A stretch of DNA of 64,000 nt. It comes from CAYXLI01 sp964464925 (GTDB taxonomy: Bacteria; Acidobacteriota; Terriglobia; Bryobacterales; Bryobacteraceae). The DNA is taken from NCBI GenBank assembly GCA_964464925.1, contig CAYXLI010000006.1:195604-259603 (forward strand). The letters run 5' to 3'. The translations under genes were made by a program, and so were the position numbers. Below the pieces are notes generated by a model. That model saw only the letters and a program-made list of their open reading frames with translations, was not told the origin of the DNA and made no database searches. Within the stretch, counting starts at the first letter, position 1. Each line of letters opens with the position of its first letter. Of the stretch, positions 7,867-16,647 are shown piece after piece.

Positions 7867-10488
7867 ATGGACTTCAACCGCCTCACTGAACGGGTTCAAC
7901 AAGCCGTCCAAGCTGCTCAATCTAAAGCTGTTCGGTACGGCAACCAGCAAATCGACGTCGAACATCTGCTCGCCGCCCTACTCGAGCAGGAGAGCGGGCT
8001 CGCACTCTCCCTGTTTCTGAAGGCGGATCTCCCCGCTGAAGCGATTCACAGGCGCGTGATCCAGGAACTCGAAAAGCTGCCAAAGGTATCTTCCCCGACC
8101 GGAGCGACTGACCAGATCTACATCACCGGGCGGCTGAATCAGTTATTTACTCGCGCCGAGGACGAAGCCAAGCGGTTGAAAGACGACTTCATTTCAGTGG
8201 AGCACCTGCTGCTGGCCATGACCGACGACTCCGGCGTTACGGGCAAGGTCCTGAAGGAATTCGGCGCTACGCGGGAGCGCCTGATGAAATCCCTGCAGGA
8301 GGTGCGGGGGAATCAGCGGGTCACAACCCAGAATCCCGAAGCTACTTACGAAGCCCTGGAGCGCTACGGGCGTGACCTGACCAAACTGGCCGGGCAAGGT
8401 AAGCTCGACCCGGTAATCGGCCGTGATGAAGAGATCCGGCGGGTGATCCAGGTGCTCTCGCGGCGCACGAAGAACAACCCGGTGCTGATCGGCGAACCCG
8501 GCGTGGGCAAGACGGCGATTGTCGAGGGCCTGGCCTTACGGATAGTCAGGGGAGACGTACCGGAAGGTCTCAAGAACAAGAAAGTAGTGTCGCTTGATAT
8601 GGGCGCCCTCATTGCTGGAGCGAAGTTCCGCGGCGAATTTGAGGAACGTCTGAAGGCGGTCCTGAAGGAAGTGCAGTCGGCCGAGGGCGAGATCATCCTC
8701 TTCATCGACGAACTGCACACCGTGGTGGGCGCGGGCAAGGCCGAAGGCGCTATGGATGCCGGCAACCTGCTGAAGCCCATGCTTGCCCGAGGCGAACTGC
8801 ACTGCATTGGTGCAACCACGCTGGATGAATACCGCAAACACATTGAGAAGGATGCCGCCCTGGAGCGCCGTTTCCAAACCGTTTTTGTAGACCAGCCGTC
8901 AGTGGAGGACACCATCTCGATCCTGCGCGGTCTGCGCGAGCGTTATGAAGTTCACCACGGCGTGCGGATCAAGGATGCCGCCCTGGTGGCTGCGGCAGTG
9001 CTGTCGAATCGTTACATCACGGACCGTTTTCTGCCGGACAAGGCGATCGATCTTGTGGACGAAGCCGCGGCGAAACTCCGCACAGAAATCGATTCCATGC
9101 CGGCGGAACTCGACGAACTCACCCGCCGCGCAATGCAGCTCGAAATCGAGCGAGAGGCGCTAAAGAAGGAAACTGACCAAGTCTCGAAGGAGCGCCTCGG
9201 CAAACTGGAAAAAGAGTTGGCCGACATCAAGCAAGAATCGTCCGCTCTACAGGCGCAGTGGCAGTCCGAAAAAGATGCAGTCCAGAAGCTGCGCGCGCTG
9301 CGCGAGCAGTTGGAGCAGATTAAGGTCGATATCGAGAAAGCAGAACGCAGCTACGACCTGAACCGCGCGGCCGAGCTGAAATACGGCAAGCTGCGCGAGA
9401 TAGAGACCAAGCTGAAGGAAGAAGAAGCCCGCCTGGAGACCAAACAGGCCAAAGGGCGCCTCCTGAAGGAGGAGGTAGACGAAGAAGACATTGCGGACGT
9501 GGTCAGCCGCTGGACCGGAGTGCCGGTTTCGAAACTCCTGGAAGGCGAGACGCAAAAGCTGCTTCACCTGGGAGACGAGTTACACAAACGGGTCATCGGC
9601 CAATCGGAAGCGGTGGACGCTGTTTCCGATGCGGTGCTGCGGGCACGTTCGGGATTAAAAGACCCCAACCGGCCGATCGGCAGCTTTATCTTCTTAGGCC
9701 CAACAGGCGTGGGTAAAACCGAACTGGCCCGTGCGCTCGCGCAGTTCCTTTTTGACGACGAGCGGGCCATGATCCGCATCGACATGTCGGAATACCAGGA
9801 GAAGCATACGGTGTCGCGCCTCGTTGGCGCGCCTCCCGGATACGTCGGCTTTGAAGAAGGCGGCCAGTTGACGGAAGCGGTGCGCCGCAGGCCCTACTCG
9901 GTCATTCTCTTTGATGAGATCGAAAAAGCTCACCAGGATGTCTTCAACATCATGTTGCAGATCCTGGACGACGGCCGGCTGACGGATGGCCAGGGACGGA
10001 CGGTGGATTTCAAAAACGCCATCGTGATTATGACGAGCAATATCGGCAGCCATCGGATCCTGGAATACCGGGGGGCATACGAAGGTTATGAGTATACGCG
10101 GATGAAAGATGCAGTCCTCGAAGAACTGCGCCATCACTTCCGCCCCGAGTTCCTGAACCGTGTGGATGAAATCATCGTTTTCCACGCGCTCACCGAAGAA
10201 CATCTGAAAGAGATCGTCGAGATCCAGCTCGCCGGACTCCGCAGACGCCTGACCGACCGGCATATCGGCCTCGAGTTGACAGACTCGGCCCGCGAACACC
10301 TTGTGCGCACCGGCTATGACCCGACTTACGGTGCGCGTCCGCTAAAGCGCGCAATTCAGAAGGAGATCGAAAACCCGCTCGCGAGGAAGATGCTCTCGGG
10401 CGAGGTGAAGGACAACCAGACAGTCGTGGTCGATTTCCGCACTGGAGAACTGGTCTTTGAAGCAGTTCCATCTGCTGTCTCTGTGTAA
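7867..10488 (+). CDS. clpB: ATP-dependent disaggregase ClpB
   Basis: This full-length 873-residue Hsp100 protein uses ATP to thread aggregated proteins and works with DnaK. The N-domain has two Clp repeats (residues ~10-140). NBD1 has Walker A GEPGVGKTA at about 210 and Walker B ILFIDELH. A long charged coiled coil (about 410-530, rich in Glu/Lys) is the M domain that distinguishes ClpB from ClpA/C. NBD2 has GPTGVGKTE at about 611 and VILFDEIEKAH. No ClpP-binding loop is apparent. It lies 70 bases upstream of lon on the same strand, so both likely share the heat-shock control suggested by the operator ahead of it. Confidence 0.97.
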   Translation: MDFNRLTERVQQAVQAAQSKAVRYGNQQIDVEHLLAALLEQESGLALSLFLKADLPAEAIHRRVIQELEKLPKVSSPTGATDQIYITGRLNQLFTRAEDEAKRLKDDFISVEHLLLAMTDDSGVTGKVLKEFGATRERLMKSLQEVRGNQRVTTQNPEATYEALERYGRDLTKLAGQGKLDPVIGRDEEIRRVIQVLSRRTKNNPVLIGEPGVGKTAIVEGLALRIVRGDVPEGLKNKKVVSLDMGALIAGAKFRGEFEERLKAVLKEVQSAEGEIILFIDELHTVVGAGKAEGAMDAGNLLKPMLARGELHCIGATTLDEYRKHIEKDAALERRFQTVFVDQPSVEDTISILRGLRERYEVHHGVRIKDAALVAAAVLSNRYITDRFLPDKAIDLVDEAAAKLRTEIDSMPAELDELTRRAMQLEIEREALKKETDQVSKERLGKLEKELADIKQESSALQAQWQSEKDAVQKLRALREQLEQIKVDIEKAERSYDLNRAAELKYGKLREIETKLKEEEARLETKQAKGRLLKEEVDEEDIADVVSRWTGVPVSKLLEGETQKLLHLGDELHKRVIGQSEAVDAVSDAVLRARSGLKDPNRPIGSFIFLGPTGVGKTELARALAQFLFDDERAMIRIDMSEYQEKHTVSRLVGAPPGYVGFEEGGQLTEAVRRRPYSVILFDEIEKAHQDVFNIMLQILDDGRLTDGQGRTVDFKNAIVIMTSNIGSHRILEYRGAYEGYEYTRMKDAVLEELRHHFRPEFLNRVDEIIVFHALTEEHLKEIVEIQLAGLRRRLTDRHIGLELTDSAREHLVRTGYDPTYGARPLKRAIQKEIENPLARKMLSGEVKDNQTVVVDFRTGELVFEAVPSAVSV

Positions 10489-10558
10489 ACGTTCGTAACG
10501 ACGGGGCAGAACTAGAGACCAAATTGAGTGTCCTGTCATCAAACTACCTGAGGATTCA

Positions 10559-12901
10559 ATGAGCGAACAACTTGTCAAAGTCTTACCGGCCCTGCCGCTG
10601 AAGAATACGGTCCTCTTCCCCGGCCTGCTCATCCCGTTGTCGGTCGGGCGTCAGACATCGGTCGCAGCAGTGGAAGCGGCGATGGCGACGGAAGACAAAG
10701 AAATCGTCCTCGTGGCGCAGAAAGACCCCTCGGTCGAATCGCCGCAGCAGAACGATCTATATACAATTGGCACCAAAGCCATCATCAAAAAGACCTCGCG
10801 CACTGAGGCCATGATGGAAGTGTTGGTCGTAGGCACTGAGCGCGTGATCGTGCTAAAGGTCGAAACGAATGGATACATGAAGGCCCGCGTGCTTCCCTCT
10901 CCGCTTCCCGAGGATTCCGGAGCGGAAGTCGAGGCGTTGCACGCCGCATTGGTAGATCTTGCTCAGCGGGCCATCGAGCTATCGCAGTTCCAGGCCTCCC
11001 CCGAGATCCGGGGTCTGCTTGCCGCGAACGACGATCCGCTCCGCCTGGTGTTCCTGCTGGCATCCATCCTGAGCCTCGATCTTCAGAAGGAGCAGAGCCT
11101 TCTGGAAGCGCCCACTCGCGTGGACGCACTGCGGCTGATGCACTCCTATCTATCGCACGAAGTGCAGGTATTGGAACTGAAGAGCAAGATTGCCAGCACG
11201 GCCCGTAGTGAGATGTCGAAGGAGCAGCGCGAGTACTTGCTCCGCCAGCAGATGCGCGCCATTCAGCAGGAGCTTGGCGAAAAGAACACGGAGCAGGCCG
11301 AAGTGGAGGTGCTGCGCGAGCAGGTGGAGAAGGCCGATCTGCCCGAAGAAGTGCGCAAGGAAGTGGAGCGCGAACTCGGCCGGCTGGAGAAAATCCCGTC
11401 GCAATCGCCCGAGCACAACGTGCTCCGCAGCTATATAGAACTCGTCCTGGAACTTCCGTGGAACAAGGCGACGGAAGATCAGCTGGACATTGCCCACGCG
11501 CGCAAGGTTCTCGATGAGGATCACTTCGCGTTGAAGGAGCCGAAGGAACGCATCCTGGAGCACCTGGGCGTATTGAAGATGAATCCGACGGCCAAAGCGC
11601 CGATCCTCTGCTTCGTTGGCCCTCCCGGCGTCGGCAAGACATCGCTGGGCCAGTCGATCGCACGAGCCCTGGGCCGCGTGTTCGAGCGTATGAGCCTGGG
11701 CGGCATGCATGATGAGGCGGAACTCCGCGGACACCGGCGCACCTACATCGGTGCGATGCCGGGCCGCGTGATTCAAGCCTTCCGCCGGGCCAAGGCGAAC
11801 AATCCTGTCCTGATGCTGGACGAGGTGGATAAGCTCGGCCGCGACTACCGTGGGGATCCCGCGGCGGCGCTGCTCGAGATCCTGGATCCGGCGCAGAACA
11901 AGACGTTCCGCGACAATTATCTCGATCTGCCGTTCGACCTTTCGAAGACGCTGTTCGTGACCACAGCCAACACTCTGGACACGATTCCACGTCCGCTGCT
12001 CGACCGTATGGAGATCATCCGCATCGGTGGATACAGCGAAGAAGAGAAGATGCAGATCGCGCGGAAATACCTGATCCCGCGCCAGCTCAAGGAAGCCGGT
12101 TTGACCGCCGAACAGGTAGTCCTGCCGGATGAGACACTCCGCAAAGTGATCTCCGGTTACACCCGCGAAGCCGGCCTGCGCCGTTTGGAACGGGCTATCG
12201 GCAAGCTGACACGCCGCGTTGCGTTGAAGTTCGCCGAAGGCAATACGGATCCGGTCACGATTCAACCGGATGACCTGGTGGAACTGCTCGGTCCCGAGAT
12301 CTTCACGCAGGACGAAATGCGTAAGAGTCTTCCGGCCGGCGTGGCCACCGGATTGGCCTGGACCGAAACGGGCGGTGATGTCCTCTACATCGAGGCGACA
12401 CTGCTTCCGGACGGGAAGGGTCTCACGATTACCGGCCAGCTGGGCGAGGTGATGCAGGAATCGGCGAAAGCAGCACAGAGCTATGTATGGTCGCATGCCG
12501 GTGAGCTCGGCATCGATCCGAAGCGGTTCAAGGATAACGGAGTGCACGTCCACGTGCCCGCGGGCGCCATCCCAAAGGATGGTCCATCAGCAGGTATCAC
12601 GATGGCCGTCGCCCTGACCTCGGTGTACAGCGGGTTGCCCGCCCGTTCGGACACGGCAATGACCGGTGAGATGACCCTTACCGGCCTCGTGTTGCCGATC
12701 GGCGGTGTGAAGGAGAAAGTGCTTGCGGCCCGCCGCGCCGGCATCCGCCGGGTAGTCTTGCCGAAGGCGAATCAGAAGGACCTTCGGGATCTGCCTGAGG
12801 AAGTTCGGAAGGAGATGGATTTCTTCTTCGCGGAGCGTATCGAGCAGGTGCTTGAGCAACTGATTCCGTCGTTGGCGCCCAGGCTTGCGCTGACTGCATA
12901 A
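10559..12901 (+). CDS. lon: ATP-dependent protease Lon
   Basis: This 780-residue LonA-type protease degrades damaged and regulatory proteins. The N-terminal substrate-binding domain (LPALPLKNTVLFPGLLIPL) covers about the first 200 residues and is followed by a coiled-coil segment. The AAA+ module has GPPGVGKTS near residue 354 and MLDEVDKLG. The protease domain has PKDGPSAGITM with the catalytic Ser near 676 and the partner Lys in GGVKEKVLAA near 719. GAGGATTCA precedes the ATG. It follows clpB by 70 bases and ends at a strong terminator, giving a two-gene proteostasis operon. Confidence 0.97.
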   Translation: MSEQLVKVLPALPLKNTVLFPGLLIPLSVGRQTSVAAVEAAMATEDKEIVLVAQKDPSVESPQQNDLYTIGTKAIIKKTSRTEAMMEVLVVGTERVIVLKVETNGYMKARVLPSPLPEDSGAEVEALHAALVDLAQRAIELSQFQASPEIRGLLAANDDPLRLVFLLASILSLDLQKEQSLLEAPTRVDALRLMHSYLSHEVQVLELKSKIASTARSEMSKEQREYLLRQQMRAIQQELGEKNTEQAEVEVLREQVEKADLPEEVRKEVERELGRLEKIPSQSPEHNVLRSYIELVLELPWNKATEDQLDIAHARKVLDEDHFALKEPKERILEHLGVLKMNPTAKAPILCFVGPPGVGKTSLGQSIARALGRVFERMSLGGMHDEAELRGHRRTYIGAMPGRVIQAFRRAKANNPVLMLDEVDKLGRDYRGDPAAALLEILDPAQNKTFRDNYLDLPFDLSKTLFVTTANTLDTIPRPLLDRMEIIRIGGYSEEEKMQIARKYLIPRQLKEAGLTAEQVVLPDETLRKVISGYTREAGLRRLERAIGKLTRRVALKFAEGNTDPVTIQPDDLVELLGPEIFTQDEMRKSLPAGVATGLAWTETGGDVLYIEATLLPDGKGLTITGQLGEVMQESAKAAQSYVWSHAGELGIDPKRFKDNGVHVHVPAGAIPKDGPSAGITMAVALTSVYSGLPARSDTAMTGEMTLTGLVLPIGGVKEKVLAARRAGIRRVVLPKANQKDLRDLPEEVRKEMDFFFAERIEQVLEQLIPSLAPRLALTA

Positions 12902-12918
12902 AGTCCAAGCAGTACTTA

Positions 12919-12958
12919 AAAAGGCCGCCGGGCAAAAGCTCAGGCGGCCTTTTCTTTT
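12919..12958 (+). terminator. Intrinsic terminator after lon
   Basis: AAAAGGCCGCC (12919-12929) pairs perfectly with GGCGGCCTTTT (12943-12953), followed by CTTTT. The A-rich left arm would also serve the minus-strand operon that converges here, so it is probably bidirectional. Confidence 0.9.
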
Positions 12959-12962
12959 GTCT

Positions 12963-14147
12963 TTATCCCTTCAGAACCTCAGCCAGGCGGCGCGCTACGA
13001 TCTCCGCTTCGCCCGGTTGCAACATCCAGACTCCAATTTTCAAATCTTCCGTGGAGCCCGGCACCACTTCGATGGATGGCTCGCCTTCCCGCAGACTTTT
13101 CGCCGCTTGTGCATACGTCCGCCCAAGCTTCTGCTGATCCCACGTGACCCTCAGATGCGGAACATGGTTGGCAATCTCAGGAACATAGGTCTCAGTCTGC
13201 ACAGTCTGAACTCCGGCGATTCGGTCCGCGATCTTCTTCACCCTGCGCTCGTACTCTTTCCAGTCCGCCGCATGATCCCGATTCAGAAACGTCTCGACAG
13301 CTACCATCATGCCTAGGATCTCTTCCTTGTTGACCTTCATGCCGCGGCCGATTGCGTCGTTCGGAGACGAGTTCAGGCGCGCCGCCGCGATCAGGTCCTT
13401 GCGTCCCAAAAGGAGGCCGGCACTTTGCGGTCCTCGAATTCCCTTCCCTCCTGAGAACGTCACCAGGTCGAAGCCCATCGCTGTGTACTTCTTCAGATTC
13501 CCGACGGGCGGTGTATCCGCAGCAGCATCATTGAATGTCGGCACGTTGTGCTTCTTCCCGAGGGCAACGAACTGGTCCGCTGTGATCTTGCCGAGCGGTT
13601 CATTCGCGTTGAAGAACAGCATCATGACGGTATTCGAATTGACCGCCCTGTCGACATCCTCGGGAGTCTCGACATCGACGAACTTGATGCCGCAGTTCCG
13701 TACGGCATGCTCATACCCGTAATGGTGCGCCTTCTGGATCAGGACTTCGGATTTCATTCCGGTCGTGTCTGGAAGCCGCCGTATGAACTCATGATTGGAG
13801 CCGGTCATACAGGCGGCAGTGCCGACCGTCAAGGCTCCAGCGGCACCCGATGTCACCATTGCCGCTTCGCATCCGAGCAATTCGGCGATGCGGTTGCCTG
13901 CCGCGTCGTGCATGTCATTGAGCCGCACAAATGTCTTTGACGCATACTCAATTGCCTGCACGACTGCCGGATCCATCAGTGACGCGGTCAGAGTTGTATA
14001 AGTACCCGCGGCATTTATGAACGGCTTGACGCCCAGTTCCTTAAAGTAGTCACGCTTTGCGATAGCAGCAGCGGCGGCGGCAGGACGAAGACCGCTTATG
14101 AAAGGAAGGCTGGCAGCATAGTTCAGGAATCGGCGACGGGCGAACAT
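12963..14147 (-). CDS. Tat-exported SelA-fold PLP protein
   Basis: This 394-residue protein starts MFARRRFLNYAA, a twin-arginine-type signal followed by an alanine-rich stretch. The body is the SelA/D-glucosaminate ammonia-lyase-like fold type I PLP family: INAAGTYTTLTAS at the start, CEAAMVTSGAAGAL for phosphate binding, and FSGGKGIRGPQ with the PLP lysine at about 235. Without a selB or selenocysteine context it is unlikely to be selenocysteine synthase. An ammonia-lyase or aldolase on amino acids or amino sugars is more likely. A cofactor-loaded enzyme fits Tat export after folding. It is the last gene of the MoxR operon, 19 bases after the VWA gene, an odd partner that may be transcribed by read-through. 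Confidence 0.75.
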   Translation of the reverse strand: MFARRRFLNYAASLPFISGLRPAAAAAAIAKRDYFKELGVKPFINAAGTYTTLTASLMDPAVVQAIEYASKTFVRLNDMHDAAGNRIAELLGCEAAMVTSGAAGALTVGTAACMTGSNHEFIRRLPDTTGMKSEVLIQKAHHYGYEHAVRNCGIKFVDVETPEDVDRAVNSNTVMMLFFNANEPLGKITADQFVALGKKHNVPTFNDAAADTPPVGNLKKYTAMGFDLVTFSGGKGIRGPQSAGLLLGRKDLIAAARLNSSPNDAIGRGMKVNKEEILGMMVAVETFLNRDHAADWKEYERRVKKIADRIAGVQTVQTETYVPEIANHVPHLRVTWDQQKLGRTYAQAAKSLREGEPSIEVVPGSTEDLKIGVWMLQPGEAEIVARRLAEVLKG

Positions 14148-14166
14148 GCAGCCAGCATAGCGTGTT

Positions 14167-16647
14167 TCAGGCGCGGCCGAAGAACTCGAGGATGCCCCGC
14201 CATTTCCGCAGGATCAGTTCTGCGAGGTTCAATAGGATCGCGGCCCCTAGCAGCCCAGGCCATAGCTGCAGGCTTGTATACAGCCGCTTGTTGCCCGAAT
14301 CGAATACCTGATCAGGCGAAGGATCGAACCGGCCGCCCGTGAACGAAGCGACCTGGCGCAGCAAGGGCTCATTCGAACCATACTGCGTCAACTCTTCCTC
14401 CTCGCGGTAGATGCCGGTTTCAGGGAAGATTCTCGATTCTTCCAGCGGACGAATCCGGAACAGTCCCTGCCGGCTGCCGATAGCCACTTCGCCCCGGTAA
14501 GCTCCTTCGGCCACCTTCTTCACCACTACAGGCTTCTGAAATCCGTTTGGACCGAAGATGAAAATATCCGGCACCTTCACCGGATCCTTCACTTGGCTGG
14601 CAAGACGGTAATTCACCACGAGCTTCCCATTCGCGTTGTCGTACTCGATGGCGGCTTCGCCGGCCTGGGAGCGGGGCAGCAGGTCGCGCGTGAGGTTCAC
14701 CCAGAACTTGTCGAATCCGTTCCATGCGATCCATTTGTCCGCCCAACGGCTCTTGGCATCCGAGGCAAACACCGCCGAACGCCCCAGCCCGAACTGCCAA
14801 ACAGAGAGTAGAGGATCCTTCTTGTCAACCGACAGGATTGTGTCGGCAGTCGGCTTGGCTATGAACTTGACATAACCGCGCAGAGCCGGCGCCGATGCCA
14901 TATCGATTCCGTTCAGGATGTCCGATTGCTTCACCACAGCCGGCACAATGGAGTGCTCCACGGCCGTCGATCCCGTGTGCTCCATCACGTCCTTCAGGAG
15001 GATCTGCTCAAGCCCCGAAGGATCGACGAGGAAATACGCTTTCCCCTTCGCATTCGCCGCTATCTTTTCCAGATAGGCACGATTCACATCCTGGCCCAAG
15101 CCTACAGTCGAGATGGTCACTTTCGAATTGGCCGCTTCGCGCGACAGCGACATGCTGTCACCCTCTTCCGAAATACCGTCCGTGAGGAGCACGATGTGCT
15201 TGTAAGTTGCCGTATGCGGAGAAATCTTCCGGAACGCCTCGGCAAGCGCGGGGGCGATTTGCGTGCCGCCATCCGGCGTGATGCCTGCCACCAGCCGTTT
15301 GATCAGAGCGCGGTCCTCGGCCTTACGAATGGGCACTGCCCACTGGAATGAGTTATCGAAAATGAGAACTCCGACAGAGTCGATAGGCCGCAAGTTCTCG
15401 ATCACGCCGATGGCAGCGAGACGGGCGAGTTCCATCTTGCGCCCTTCCATCGAAGATGACTTGTCTACAATCAGCACGACGCACGTGCCTTCCGGCGACC
15501 GTGGAGGAGCCAACTTCGCCGGCAGCGCGCGATCGAGCGCGTCCTCTACCTTCTTGTTCTCCATGTAGACGTTCTTCTCGCCACCGATGACAAGAAGGCC
15601 GCCGCCTTCCTTGACGTACTTCTCCAGGTCGTCTTTCCGTTTGGCGGAAAGCGCTTCAAGATCCCAATTATTGAAGATGACCAGTTGGTAATCGCCGAGA
15701 ACCGCATTGCCGGCGTCGGCCGCCCGCTGCACATCGAAACGCGCCGCATTCAGCGTTTCCAGGAAGTTCGATTCGGTACCTGCCGGATCGGCCGAGATGT
15801 ACAGCACACGGGGTTTCCGGAGTGTGATCGCCTGTTCAAACCGGACATCGCCCAGCCCTTCGGCGCGCAGCACACCGGAGATGTCCACGGCCCCGGCGAC
15901 ATTCAGGTTCGCATGCACCCGGAACTGGTTGCTCCCGGGCTCGAGTTGGATGGGGCTCGTTCCCAGCGTTTTGCCCTCCGCCGTCAATTCCACTTCCGCG
16001 GGCGTCTTCTTCGGGGAGCTTACAACCAGATCGATCGGAAATCTTTCGCCCGTAAACGCACTCGCAGGCATGCTCACCGATTCCACATTCAGGTTGGGCT
16101 TCGGCCTGCCCGACAGAGCATAGGTGTCGATCGGGATGTGCAACTGCTGAGCAAGCCATGAGCCGCGCGCGATACTTCCCTGGTTCTCATTTCCGTCGGA
16201 TATCAGAACGATGCGCGGAATCATATCGCCCGGCACTGTCGCTATCGCTTCCCGCACGGCGCCTTCAAGATCCGTTCCCCGCCCCGTCTCGCCCGACGTG
16301 TTGCGAAGTTGCGCGAGTTCGCTCATCCCTAGCGGCCGCGACTGCCGAGCAAACGGGATCACCTTCGTCCAATGACGGCCGCGTGCGCTTTCTACGGCCG
16401 ACGCGAACTTCGAGGCGCGAGCCAGGTCCGCCTGGGAGATGCTAGCGGACGTGTCCACCAGAACGGCGGCCGCTACCTTCGTCTCCGGCACCACGAGCCT
16501 CGGCTCGCTCAACGCCAGAACGATCGCGCAGAAGCAGAGGGCCTTGAGTAGGAGTCCGACCCGGCTGGAAGTCCGCCGCCATTCGAAAGCGAGCCAGCCA
16601 AGCGGTAATGCAAGGAAGAGAAGGACCCAGGCGTGTGCGATGTTCAT
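14167..16647 (-). CDS. Large membrane VWA / glutamine-amidotransferase-like protein
   Basis: This 826-residue protein has two N-terminal membrane helices. A first VWA-like domain (VLVDTSASIS, about 60-70) follows, then a class I amidotransferase-like fold in the middle (VLYISADPAG, GGGLLVIGGEKN) without an evident catalytic Cys. A second VWA domain has a perfect MIDAS, DKSSSM, near residue 395. A C-terminal helix precedes the end. Such proteins accompany MoxR/DUF58 pairs and probably assemble or activate envelope complexes through metal-dependent contacts. Its start overlaps the stop of the preceding BatA-like gene by four bases (ATGA), so translation is coupled. Confidence 0.85.
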   Translation of the reverse strand: MNIAHAWVLLFLALPLGWLAFEWRRTSSRVGLLLKALCFCAIVLALSEPRLVVPETKVAAAVLVDTSASISQADLARASKFASAVESARGRHWTKVIPFARQSRPLGMSELAQLRNTSGETGRGTDLEGAVREAIATVPGDMIPRIVLISDGNENQGSIARGSWLAQQLHIPIDTYALSGRPKPNLNVESVSMPASAFTGERFPIDLVVSSPKKTPAEVELTAEGKTLGTSPIQLEPGSNQFRVHANLNVAGAVDISGVLRAEGLGDVRFEQAITLRKPRVLYISADPAGTESNFLETLNAARFDVQRAADAGNAVLGDYQLVIFNNWDLEALSAKRKDDLEKYVKEGGGLLVIGGEKNVYMENKKVEDALDRALPAKLAPPRSPEGTCVVLIVDKSSSMEGRKMELARLAAIGVIENLRPIDSVGVLIFDNSFQWAVPIRKAEDRALIKRLVAGITPDGGTQIAPALAEAFRKISPHTATYKHIVLLTDGISEEGDSMSLSREAANSKVTISTVGLGQDVNRAYLEKIAANAKGKAYFLVDPSGLEQILLKDVMEHTGSTAVEHSIVPAVVKQSDILNGIDMASAPALRGYVKFIAKPTADTILSVDKKDPLLSVWQFGLGRSAVFASDAKSRWADKWIAWNGFDKFWVNLTRDLLPRSQAGEAAIEYDNANGKLVVNYRLASQVKDPVKVPDIFIFGPNGFQKPVVVKKVAEGAYRGEVAIGSRQGLFRIRPLEESRIFPETGIYREEEELTQYGSNEPLLRQVASFTGGRFDPSPDQVFDSGNKRLYTSLQLWPGLLGAAILLNLAELILRKWRGILEFFGRA

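Noticed and set aside
11150..12553. A 467-codon frame antisense to lon
   Set aside because: A shadow of GC-rich third positions in lon; there are no recognisable domains.
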